This document shows positions 1 to 6,460 of a stretch of 23,747 nt of DNA, in pieces; positions within the stretch are counted from its first letter, which is position 1, and each line of letters starts with the position of its first letter. Made by a program: the position numbers and the translations under genes. The DNA is from Nitrospirota bacterium. Its GTDB lineage: Bacteria > Nitrospirota > CAKKRA01 > 9FT-COMBO-42-15. The notes under the pieces are model-generated. The model saw nothing but the letters and a program-made list of their open reading frames with translations, did no database searches and had not been told where the DNA came from. Where the stretch lies: positions 1-23,747 of the forward strand of contig JACPZJ010000080.1 of NCBI GenBank assembly GCA_016195585.1, written 5' to 3'.

Positions 1-2
1 AG

Positions 3-554
3 GACAGGATATTAAAGATCATCAAGGGATGCAGTTTTCCGGTTGTTGTAGACGAGGCATATTATGATTTTTCAAGAAAGACTTTTTTGCCTTATCTTAA
101 AAAATATAAGAATCTGATAATTCTCCGCTCCCTTTCCAAGATTGGATTAGCAGGCTTAAGAATAGGGATATTGACAGCAGACAAGGGGATTGTAAAAGAG
201 CTGAATAAGGTGAGGCTGCCATATAACTTGAATAGCTATTCACAGGTAATTGCAAGTAGTATCCTGAAAAACAGAAAGGCTATTGATGAGCAGGTTGATA
301 ATATTATATCTGAAAGGCAGAGGCTGGCAGAGGAGATGAAAGGGATAGATAGGTTAATAGTCTATCCATCTGATTCAAATTTTATACTCTTTAAGACAAA
401 CAATGCAGAGAAGATATTTAAAGGGCTTATTAATAGGGGTATACTTATAAGGAACATGAATAAACCCGGCAGATTAAAAAACTGCCTCAGGGTTACAGTA
501 GGAACGTCAGAGGAGAATGGGGAGTTTTTGAAGGCATTAAAAGAGCTGGTATAA
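3..554 (+). CDS. hisC: Histidinol-phosphate aminotransferase, C-terminal part (5' end outside the window)
   Basis: PLP-dependent transamination of imidazole-acetol phosphate to L-histidinol phosphate, in histidine biosynthesis. The frame is open from the window edge. It shows the class II aminotransferase motif VVVDEAYYDFS (the Asp that contacts the PLP ring nitrogen, and the Tyr after it). About 20 residues on comes the PLP-lysine box with SLSKIGLAGLRIG (Schiff-base Lys in SLSK, phosphate-binding Arg in GLR). Near the end LRVTVGT carries the substrate-carboxylate Arg. About 183 residues are present, roughly the C-terminal half of a family of about 350. The stop TAA lies just before the hisB leader. 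The order hisC-hisB fits the rest of the operon. No frame damage is seen. Confidence 0.95.
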   Translation, partial: DRILKIIKGCSFPVVVDEAYYDFSRKTFLPYLKKYKNLIILRSLSKIGLAGLRIGILTADKGIVKELNKVRLPYNLNSYSQVIASSILKNRKAIDEQVDNIISERQRLAEEMKGIDRLIVYPSDSNFILFKTNNAEKIFKGLINRGILIRNMNKPGRLKNCLRVTVGTSEENGEFLKALKELV

Positions 555-562
555 TGATAGGA

Positions 563-590
563 GTAGGGACATGCCATGGTATGTCCCTGC
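563..590. repeat. GTAGGG-type short palindrome in the hisC-hisB gap
   Basis: A near-perfect 28-bp palindrome with arms GTAGGGACAT / ATGTCCCTGC around a CCATGG centre. It lies between the hisC stop and the hisB Shine-Dalgarno, so it can form a hairpin in the operon mRNA. A second palindrome opening with the same GTAGGG lies before hisH, which suggests a dispersed REP-like family. Confidence 0.75.
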
Positions 591-607
591 TGAGAGAGGA
601 GCATATC

Positions 608-1198
608 ATGCCGCGCACAGCAAAGGTAGAGAGAAAGACAACAGAGACACAGATAAAAATAAAACTCAATATTGACGGGAAAGGGGATGCATGCATAGAC
701 ACAACCATACCATTTCTTGACCACATGCTGAATCTGATGACAAGGCACGGCTTCTTTGATATGGATTTAACAGCAAAAGGAGATACTGAGATAGACTTTC
801 ACCACACAGTAGAGGACATCGGCATTGTGCTTGGCGATGCCATAACATCTGCGCTTGGCGACAAGAAGGGCATCAAAAGATACGGTAGCGCTGCTGTGCC
901 GATGGATGAGGCGATTGCAACTGTTAATCTTGACATAAGCGGCAGGCCGTATCTTGTGTATAATGTGCAGCTTGGGAAGAAATGCAAGGTAAGGAACTTT
1001 GACCCAAGGCTTGTTGAGGACTTTTTCAGGGCATTTGTAAATCACAGCGGAATAACACTGCATATAAATGTGATGTATGGAAGGGATACGCACCACATTA
1101 TAGAGGCAGTATTCAAGGCATTTGGCAGGGCGCTGGACGCCGCAACATCCATTGACGAGAGGATAAAAGGGGTGCTGTCAACAAAAGGAAAGATATAA
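608..1198 (+). CDS. hisB: Imidazoleglycerol-phosphate dehydratase
   Basis: Dehydrates imidazole-glycerol phosphate to imidazole-acetol phosphate; a cytosolic Mn-dependent enzyme that forms 24-mers. The product is 196 aa, the usual size for the monofunctional IGPD (no fused phosphatase as in enterobacterial HisB). The family's metal-binding signatures are all visible: FLDHML near residue 38, DFHHTVED near 66, a central MDEA, and RDTHHIIEAVFKAFGRAL near the C-terminus. The frame opens earlier, overlapping the hisC stop at 554. I chose the ATG at 608 because a GAGAGGAG Shine-Dalgarno sits just upstream and because the extra 18 residues would be encoded by the GTAGGG palindrome. Confidence 0.96.
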   Translation: MPRTAKVERKTTETQIKIKLNIDGKGDACIDTTIPFLDHMLNLMTRHGFFDMDLTAKGDTEIDFHHTVEDIGIVLGDAITSALGDKKGIKRYGSAAVPMDEAIATVNLDISGRPYLVYNVQLGKKCKVRNFDPRLVEDFFRAFVNHSGITLHINVMYGRDTHHIIEAVFKAFGRALDAATSIDERIKGVLSTKGKI

Positions 1199-1201
1199 GA
1201 T

Positions 1202-1230
1202 GTAGGGGCGAGGCGGCGCCTCGCCCTCTA
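1202..1230. repeat. GTAGGG-type short palindrome in the hisB-hisH gap
   Basis: The arms GGGCGAGGCG / CGCCTCGCCC form a 10-bp GC-rich stem with a one-base loop, opening with GTAGGG like the element at 563-590. It fills most of the 43-nt gap between hisB and hisH. It has no T-run, so it is not a typical terminator. Confidence 0.75.
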
Positions 1231-1241
1231 TAAGGCATTTT

Positions 1242-1866
1242 ATGATTGCTATTATTGACTACGGTGTTGGAAATTTAAGAAGTGTGCAGAAGGCATTTGA
1301 AAGAGTTGGACACACTGCTGCTGTAACATCCAATCCAAAAGAGATAGACAATGCAAAGGCAGTTGTGCTTCCGGGTGTTGGCGCATTTGCAAAGTGCATG
1401 AGCAATCTGAATGAATATGGCCTTGTTGATATTATCTATAAGACCATTGAAAAGGGCAAGCCCTTTCTTGGAATATGTCTCGGCATGCAATTGCTCTTTA
1501 CAGAGGGCGAGGAGTTTGGCATACACAAAGGGCTTGATATTATTAAGGGCAAGGTAAAGAGATTTCCTGATGGAATGAAGGCAGATGATGCAATATTAAA
1601 AAATTCCTCACATGGGCTGGAACAATCTTATTATAAAGAAGTCGCCTCCTTTATTGCAGGATGTTGCAGACAGCCCCTTTGTATACTTTGTCCACTCCTA
1701 TTATTGTGCGCCTGAGGATAAGAATGTAATTGCTGCATCAGCAGAATATGGCATTGAATTTACAGCAATGCTCTGGAAGGACAATATTTATGCAACACAG
1801 TTTCACCCTGAAAAGAGTCAGGAGATAGGACTGAAGATATTAAAAAGGTTTGGTGAACTATTTTGA
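1242..1866 (+). pseudogene. hisH: Imidazole glycerol phosphate synthase glutaminase subunit, frame-disrupted
   Basis: HisH releases ammonia from glutamine and channels it to HisF in IGP synthase. The class I amidotransferase features are present but split over two frames. Frame 1 (1242 to about 1600) has IDYGVGNLRSV, VVLPGVGAF (oxyanion) and FLGICLGMQLLF (nucleophile Cys). Frame 2 (from about 1603) has HMGWN, YFVHSYY and the catalytic TQFHPEKS (His, Glu). The switch lies in an A6 run at 1598-1603. Five A's would give a continuous reading LKIPHMGWN and a 207-aa protein, the normal family length. So this is a single-base insertion: a real mutation, a homopolymer sequencing error, or (less likely, as the run is short) a slippage site. 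The TGA stop overlaps the hisA TTG start. Confidence 0.88.
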
Positions 1867-2588
1867 TTGTTATTCCAGCTATTGACTTAAAAGAAGGCAA
1901 GTGCGTAAGACTTTTGCAGGGCAGGATGGAGGATGCAACCATCTATTCTGATAATCCTGCAGAGACAGCAAAGAGATGGGAGTCAGAGGGCGCAGAGCTT
2001 CTTCATATTGTAGACCTTGACGGCGCATTTGCAGGCGGGATGAAGAACATCTCTGCTATAGAGGCAATAAGAAAGGCTATAGGGATTCCAATTGAGGTTG
2101 GCGGCGGCATAAGGGATATGGACAGGATTGAAAAGCTTCTGTCCCTTGGCGTGAACAGGATTATACTCGGCACGGTTGCTGTTGAGAAGCCTGAGCTTGT
2201 TAAAGAGGCATGCAAAAAATATCCCGGCAGGGTAGTGATTGGGATTGATGCAAAGAATGGGTTTGTAGCAACCAAAGGATGGGTTGAGGTTACCCAAATA
2301 AAGGCAAGAGAGCTTGCCTTAAAGATGCAGGGATACGGCGCTGCTGGTATAATCTATACAGACATCTCAAAAGACGGTATGCTCACAGGCCCGAATATAG
2401 AAGCCACACGCGAGATGGCGGAGTCGCTGAATATCCCTGTTATTGCGTCCGGCGGCATATCTTCTATTGATGATATAAGAAGATTATTAGCTATTAAAGG
2501 CCTTTGGGGCGCTATTACAGGAAAGGCGATTTATTCAGGGGCGCTGGATTTAAAAGAGGCAATAAAACTCGTGAAGCGTAATCCGTGA
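1863..2588 (+). CDS. hisA: ProFAR isomerase
   Basis: 1-(5-phosphoribosyl)-5-[(5-phosphoribosylamino)methylideneamino]imidazole-4-carboxamide isomerase, a (beta/alpha)8 barrel that carries out the Amadori rearrangement in histidine synthesis. The two catalytic acids are visible: Asp in VIPAIDLKEGKCVRL (residue 8) and Asp in VVIGIDAKNG. The phosphate loops EVGGGIR, ILGTVAV, TDISKDGML and IASGGISS are in the expected order. Length is 241 aa, as usual. The start is TTG, overlapping the hisH stop as TTGA, which implies translational coupling. The last residues (RNP) and the stop codon are supplied by the left repeat arm of the inserted S23-type cassette (from 2577). Confidence 0.95.
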   Translation: MIVIPAIDLKEGKCVRLLQGRMEDATIYSDNPAETAKRWESEGAELLHIVDLDGAFAGGMKNISAIEAIRKAIGIPIEVGGGIRDMDRIEKLLSLGVNRIILGTVAVEKPELVKEACKKYPGRVVIGIDAKNGFVATKGWVEVTQIKARELALKMQGYGAAGIIYTDISKDGMLTGPNIEATREMAESLNIPVIASGGISSIDDIRRLLAIKGLWGAITGKAIYSGALDLKEAIKLVKRNP

Positions 2589-2992
2589 TGTGTAATGAGT
2601 GAAAAGATTATAAGAACTCACAAGGACTTAGATGTATGGAATAAAGCAATGGAGCTTGCAGAGAAGTTATATTTACTAACTGAAAAACTTCCTCGTGAAG
2701 AACAGTATGGGCTTGTATCTCAGATTAGACGAGCTGCTGTTTCAATACCAAGTAATATTGCAGAAGGTGCAGCACGAAATTCTACTAAGGAATTTATACA
2801 ATTTCTATATGTAGCATTAGGGTCTCTTTCTGAGATAGAAACCCAAATTTTGCTTGCTAAAAGATTGAGACTCATCTCTGAAGCAGTTTTATTAAATGAT
2901 ATAGTATCTACAAGAAAAATGTTGTTAGGATTGATTAGATTTCTAAAAACAAAGAAAGGTAACTCATAACTCATTACGCATAACGCGTTACG
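2577..2992 (+). mobile_element. Putative cassette: S23-type gene bounded by inverted heptamer repeats
   Basis: The 24-nt arms at 2577-2600 and 2969-2992 are inverted copies of each other, identical at 20 of 24 positions. Each is a run of 7-nt words (GTAATCC, GTGATGT, GTAATGA on the left; GTAACGC, GTTATGC, GTAATGA, read in reverse complement, on the right). The S23-type ORF lies exactly between them. Its ATG is inside the left GTAATGA word, its TAA ends just at the right arm, and the left arm also supplies the hisA stop. I see no target-site duplication and no transposase. The element separates hisA from hisF, which are usually adjacent in this operon order, and hisF now lacks an evident Shine-Dalgarno. 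Mobility is an inference from structure and context. Confidence 0.5.
2595..2969 (+). CDS. Four-helix-bundle protein, S23 / 23S rRNA-IVP family
   Basis: A 124-aa protein of the four-helix-bundle family first found in intervening sequences of 23S rRNA genes (related to Avd of diversity-generating retroelements). The signatures are strong: LDVWNKAMELA near residue 13, then QIRRAAVSIPSNIAEGAAR near 43-62 (the hallmark 'R.A..SI..NIAEG' segment), then the amphipathic helix FLYVALGSLSEIETQILLAKRL. Its biochemical role is not established in the family. Avd binds reverse transcriptase and RNA, so a nucleic-acid-binding role is possible. It sits between hisA and hisF, inside an inverted heptamer-repeat pair that also contains its start and stop codons. 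There is no Shine-Dalgarno of its own, so translation may be coupled to hisA. It is more A+T-rich than its neighbours by eye, consistent with acquisition. Confidence 0.9.
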   Translation: MSEKIIRTHKDLDVWNKAMELAEKLYLLTEKLPREEQYGLVSQIRRAAVSIPSNIAEGAARNSTKEFIQFLYVALGSLSEIETQILLAKRLRLISEAVLLNDIVSTRKMLLGLIRFLKTKKGNS

Positions 2993-3001
2993 GTTTTTAA
3001 T

Positions 3002-3816
3002 ATGCTTGCTAAGCGAATAATCCCCTGCCTTGATGTTAAGGATGGCAGGGTTGTAAAAGGTGTAAGTTTTGTAAACTTAAGGGATGCAGGAGACCCTGTT
3101 GAGGTGGCAAAGGCTTATGATGAGCAGGGCGCTATGAGCTTGTGTTTCTTGATATTACAGCATCACATGAAAAGAGAAAGACTATTATAGATGTGGTCAT
3201 GCACACAGCAGAGCAGGTCTTTATGCCATTGACTGTTGGCGGAGGAATAAAGAGCCTTGATGACATACGCAATCTTTTAAAGGCAGGCTGCGACAAGGTT
3301 TCAATCAATACAGCAGCAGTTGAGAACCCTGAGTTTATTAAAGAGGCATCAGAGAGATTCGGCAGCCAGTGCATTGTGGTAGCGATAGATGCTAAAAGAG
3401 TTCGGCGTTCGGCGTTCGGCGTTCAGGATTCTAAAGACTCCGAACTCCGAACTCCGAACTCCGAACTAAGCTGGGAGGTCTACACGCACGGCGGCAGGAC
3501 GCATACTGGCATTGATGCAGTGAAATGGGCAAAGAAGATGGAGGAGTATGGCGCTGGCGAGATACTCTTAACAAGCATGGATAAGGACGGCACTAAAGAC
3601 GGCTATGATATTGAGCTTACAAGGGCAGTCTCAGAAGCAGTGACAATACCAGTGATTGCCTCAGGCGGCGCTGGGAATCTTGAACATCTATATGACGGCC
3701 TGACAAAGGGAAAGGCAGATGCAGCATTGGCAGCATCTATTTTTCATTATAAGGAATATACAATAAAAGAGGCGAAAGAGTATTTAAGAAGAAAAGGGGT
3801 TGTGGTGAGGTTGTAG
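3002..3816 (+). pseudogene. hisF: Imidazole glycerol phosphate synthase cyclase subunit, frame-disrupted and with an inserted repeat
   Basis: HisF uses ammonia from HisH to make IGP and AICAR. Frame 1 has MLAKRIIPCLDVKDGRVVKG (catalytic Asp in CLDV) and ends in AYDEQGA. Frame 2, from about 3134, has FLDITASHEKR, VGGGI, VVAIDAKRV (second catalytic Asp), WEVYTHGGR, ILLTSMDKDGTKDGYD and IASGGAGN. Adding one G between 3133 and 3134 restores the family's usual GADELVFLDIT reading, so a single base is missing outside any homopolymer. The restored protein would be about 271 aa against about 252 usual. The excess is an in-frame palindromic repeat (3399-3467) between DAKRV and WEVYTHGG. No clear Shine-Dalgarno precedes the ATG, which follows the S23 cassette arm by 9 nt. 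Confidence 0.88.
3399..3467. repeat. Palindromic heptamer repeat inserted in the hisF reading frame
   Basis: The left arm repeats GTTCGGC three times (3400-3424). The right arm is the complement of four GTTCGGA copies (3437-3467). The whole span is 69 nt, 23 codons, and keeps the downstream hisF frame open. It encodes roughly RRSAFGVQD...SELRTPNSELS, which has no counterpart in ordinary HisF between DAKRV and WEVYTHGG. Confidence 0.9.
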
Positions 3817-3842
3817 ATAATCTATCGGACATGAAATCTATT

Positions 3843-3891
3843 ACCCTCCCCTTAATCCCCTCTCCCCTTGTGGGAGAGGGCAGGGTGAGGA
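3843..3891. repeat. CTCTCCCC-type palindromic repeat after hisF
   Basis: The arms CCCCTCTCCCC and GGGAGAGGG around TTGT, with outer CCTCACCC-like flanks, form a strong hairpin between hisF and the first ferritin-like gene. The same family recurs at 4483-4571 and 23677-23747. Confidence 0.85.
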
Positions 3892-3906
3892 GTATTTGTT
3901 ATCAAT

Positions 3907-4089
3907 ATGAATGATATAGACATTGCAAAAGAGGCTCTAAAATTAGAGGAAGCGGCTGAGAAGAGATACAGGGAGCAGGAGCATCGCCTGAAAGATCCTT
4001 TTCTTGTTGCACTCGTTGAGGGGCTCAGGAGGAACGAAGAGGAGCATGGCAATTTCCTGAGAGAGGCTGTAAGGAGGCTCGGCGGATGA
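3907..4089 (+). CDS. Small ferritin-like half-domain protein (first half of a split rubrerythrin?)
   Basis: A 60-aa, charged, all-helical protein. It carries a glutamate-rich helix (KLEEAAEKRYREQEH) followed by a helix with NEEEHGNFL. This is one E + ExxH set of the two that make a rubrerythrin/ferritin-like di-iron site. It overlaps the next gene by ATGA (4086-4089), so the two are translationally coupled. Together they contain the four helices of one ferritin-like bundle, hence the idea that they assemble as a heteromer. A GAGGAG lies 13 nt before the ATG, inside the preceding repeat. Single-domain four-helix proteins that dimerise are an alternative. Function, perhaps peroxide or oxygen protection, is inferred only. 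Confidence 0.7.
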   Translation: MNDIDIAKEALKLEEAAEKRYREQEHRLKDPFLVALVEGLRRNEEEHGNFLREAVRRLGG

Positions 4090-4436
4090 GGCAGGGCTTT
4101 GCAGCAGTATTAAAGATACTAAATTATAACCTTGACCTTGAAAGAAATGCGCTAAGGCGCTACAGGGAATTTGCAGAGAAGGCAAAGGATGAAAGCCTGA
4201 AAGTTTTTTTTATCAATCTTGCGAAGGCAGAGAGCGGCCATATAAATGCCATTGCCAATGTGATAAGGACGATTATTGAGAAGACCTTTGATGTAAGCTT
4301 TTTCTGCCCTGTTTGCGGGTGGAGGATAAATTTCGGAAAAGATCCAAAGGCAGGCGATATTACGCGCTGCCGCATGTGCGGCGTGACCTTTGAGCTGACA
4401 GAAAAGAACGGGGATTTTGATTTTAAGAGGGTATAG
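4086..4436 (+). CDS. Ferritin-like half domain with C-terminal zinc-ribbon/rubredoxin-like motif
   Basis: A 116-aa protein. Residues 1-65 hold a second E + ExxH ferritin-like half: LDLERNALRRYREFAEKAKD, then LAKAESGHINAIANVI. Residues about 77-106 hold two cysteine knuckles, CPVCG and CRMCG, about 24 residues apart, as in rubrerythrin-associated rubredoxin or zinc-ribbon tails. Rubrerythrins use a di-iron four-helix domain plus a rubredoxin-type domain to reduce peroxide. Here that plan seems to be divided over two ORFs with an ATGA overlap. The start is fixed by that overlap. There is no evidence of a frameshift joining them, because each ORF is self-contained and starts and stops cleanly. 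It sits within the his gene cluster, which tells little about its job. Confidence 0.75.
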   Translation: MRQGFAAVLKILNYNLDLERNALRRYREFAEKAKDESLKVFFINLAKAESGHINAIANVIRTIIEKTFDVSFFCPVCGWRINFGKDPKAGDITRCRMCGVTFELTEKNGDFDFKRV

Positions 4437-4452
4437 CTCTAATAAAGTGTAT

Positions 4453-4473
4453 TGACAGGCGAGACGCCTGTCA
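4453..4473. repeat. Short perfect hairpin TGACAGGCG-AGA-CGCCTGTCA
   Basis: A 9-bp perfect inverted repeat with a 3-nt loop, 17 nt after the stop of the ferritin-like gene. There is no T-run after it, so terminator function is doubtful. It looks like one more dispersed palindrome. Confidence 0.7.
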
Positions 4474-4482
4474 TACCGGTAG

Positions 4483-4571
4483 AACCCCTCACCTTAGTCC
4501 TCTCCCCAAGGGGGAGAGGAAATAAAAATGACACCCTCTCCCCTTTGGGGAGAGGGAAGGGTGAGGGGGTA
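4483..4571. repeat. Nested CTCTCCCC-type palindromic repeat
   Basis: Two perfect hairpins (CCTCTCCCC-AAG-GGGGAGAGG at 4499-4519 and CCCTCTCCCC-TTT-GGGGAGAGGG at 4534-4556) are enclosed by longer outer arms (ACCCCTCACC... / ...GGGTGAGGGGGT). Together they form an 89-bp cruciform-like structure that ends 12 nt before the next start codon. Confidence 0.88.
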
Positions 4572-4583
4572 AGGTAAAATCAT

Positions 4584-6458
4584 ATGCCAGTAAAGCTCTA
4601 CAGATTAACAACCTGCTACAAATGCGATGAGGTAGAGGCGTTTCTGAATGACGAGGGCATTGCCTTTGAGCCTCTTAATATTGATGAGCTAAAAGGGGAG
4701 GATCAGGAGAGGATTCTAACCGAGGTATACAGGCTTACAGGCCAGAGATCCTTTCCTGTGACAGAGATTGACGGGAATAGTGTAATCGGCTTTGATGAAA
4801 AGAAGCTCCGCCATCTTTTGAATCTTCCTGACCGGGAAGGGGTAAGCAGGACAGCCAGAAAGGCCATCCGCGAGGTTGTGTCAACAAAACAGCTTGAAGG
4901 GCTTTTGAAATGGGTAAAAAATACAGCAGAGGCATTCGGCTGTAAGGTGAATCCAGATGAGACTGCCCTGAATAAGATTTTTGACGGACTTTTAAAGAAT
5001 GAAAGGCGATACGGATACCGCACCTGCCCATGCCGTTTTTCAACAGGCGATTATCTTAAAGACAGCGATATTATCTGCCCCTGCGCCTATATGAGCTGGG
5101 ACTTGGAGGTTTATGGAAGGTGCTACTGCGCCCTGTATGTTACTGACAGGTATATTGCAAAAGATGCAGCGCTTCCTGAATACCTGATAGACAGCAGGGA
5201 GGCTGGCAGGGTGCCTCTTGAGATAAAAGGTGTTACAGAGGAGGCTATAAAGGCGCCATCCCATAAGGCATATATCAGGTTTGTTAGTTTTTTGGTTGGT
5301 TCCCTTACGAGGGATAAGATTAAAGAGGAGTTTGTAAATATTGCAAGGTCTTTGGGTCTTAAGGACGAGGATATAAGGTGGCGCGAGATGGCGGCAGTAG
5401 CAGTTGGTAAGTATAAGGATAGCGGCCGTATAATTGCAAAGATGGATCAAGGGATGGATGTGTGCACCTATCAGATATGGTTCCCCGAAAGGACTGACTT
5501 TGAATTCAGGCGCGGAGGCATTGCAGATGCAGAGATACTTGTCTATGACAGGGAGATGACAGGGCTTGAGATTGAAGGGACATTGGGCGGCAGGGAGGGT
5601 TATGGGAGCATTGTAAAGGATGGTGTTAGGATTTATGCAGACTTTAATTTTTACAAAGGCGGAAGGGACCGGTTTGTAATTACAGGCGAGACTATACGAA
5701 TCACTGAAGATGTTTTGGAGGGGCTTGTTAAGGAAATTACCATCCTTGAGAACTGCTATTATCTGTTAAGGAATGAGAGAAGCAAATATATACTTACCTC
5801 TGATAAGATGAATGAGATTGAGGCAGGCCTTGTTGGAAAGCTTTCAGCTATCAGCCTGAATCTGCCAAAGGCAACACCTGATGACCTGAAGGAGTGGCTA
5901 TATTCCTTAAGCACAAAGTTTGGCGAGATTGCAGGTGTATCTGAAGAGGTGAGGCACTATTCATCGGATACGATTAGCAGAATAGAGCTAATGAAAAATA
6001 TATTAGGTGGATGGGGTGAGAGGCCTGCGGAAGACAGGCCGTCGCTTAGCAAATACTATCTTTCTGCTACTGCTGCGCTGGGCGATGATTATAAAAGGCT
6101 CTCTGGCAGGATTGACGGCCTGAGGCGGGAGATGCTTGACATTATAACCAATCTAAGGACAAAGGTTGACCTGAATATTCAGGAGCAGAGTTTGGAACTT
6201 CAGAAGAGTGTTGATGAGACAACAAAGACGCAGGTAAAACTACAGAGGACTGTTGAAGGGCTCTCTGTTATTATTATCTCCTATTATATTGTAAGCCTTG
6301 CAAAGTTTGTCTTTGAGGGCATAAAGTCCGCAGGTATTATTAATGTGTCAACGACACTCCTTACAGCCCTCTTTGTTCCCGTTGCAATTATAATCAGTTT
6401 TCTCCTGACAAAAGAGGTAAAGGAGTGGTGGGCAAAGAAGCGGAAAGGAAGGGAGTAG
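4584..6458 (+). CDS. Glutaredoxin-like + ferredoxin:thioredoxin reductase catalytic-type + DUF3422 membrane fusion protein
   Basis: A 624-aa three-part protein. Residues 1-83 are a glutaredoxin-like fold (YRLTTCYKC, active-site Cys11/Cys14; the cis-Pro segment is QRSFPVTEI). Residues about 90-190 are like the FTR beta chain: CPCR (148-150), ICPC (165-167) and GRCYC (180-182), the ligand and redox cysteines of its 4Fe-4S/disulfide centre. The third motif is CYC here rather than the plant CHC. Residues about 224-620 match DUF3422 as I recall it: a TYQIWF segment, then a coiled region, then TVEGLSVIIISYYIVSL (about 557-573) and a second membrane segment (about 589-608) ending in a basic tail. 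Together they suggest a membrane-anchored thiol-redox protein facing the cytoplasm. Its physiological role is unknown to me. It lies between the ferritin-like pair and hisIE. Confidence 0.85.
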   Translation: MPVKLYRLTTCYKCDEVEAFLNDEGIAFEPLNIDELKGEDQERILTEVYRLTGQRSFPVTEIDGNSVIGFDEKKLRHLLNLPDREGVSRTARKAIREVVSTKQLEGLLKWVKNTAEAFGCKVNPDETALNKIFDGLLKNERRYGYRTCPCRFSTGDYLKDSDIICPCAYMSWDLEVYGRCYCALYVTDRYIAKDAALPEYLIDSREAGRVPLEIKGVTEEAIKAPSHKAYIRFVSFLVGSLTRDKIKEEFVNIARSLGLKDEDIRWREMAAVAVGKYKDSGRIIAKMDQGMDVCTYQIWFPERTDFEFRRGGIADAEILVYDREMTGLEIEGTLGGREGYGSIVKDGVRIYADFNFYKGGRDRFVITGETIRITEDVLEGLVKEITILENCYYLLRNERSKYILTSDKMNEIEAGLVGKLSAISLNLPKATPDDLKEWLYSLSTKFGEIAGVSEEVRHYSSDTISRIELMKNILGGWGERPAEDRPSLSKYYLSATAALGDDYKRLSGRIDGLRREMLDIITNLRTKVDLNIQEQSLELQKSVDETTKTQVKLQRTVEGLSVIIISYYIVSLAKFVFEGIKSAGIINVSTTLLTALFVPVAIIISFLLTKEVKEWWAKKRKGRE

Positions 6459-6460
6459 AA

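Noticed and set aside
1598..1603. Programmed frameshift or transcript slippage in hisH
   Set aside because: The A6 run is short for slippage and no stimulatory structure is evident. Other genes here have breaks without slippery sites, so mutation or sequence error is simpler.
2577..2992. Target-site duplication around the S23 cassette
   Set aside because: Bases just outside the arms (GTGAAG and GTTTTT) do not match.
3399..3467. Tandem repeats as a CRISPR array
   Set aside because: Units are 7 nt without unique spacers and form a palindrome; no cas genes are present in the window.
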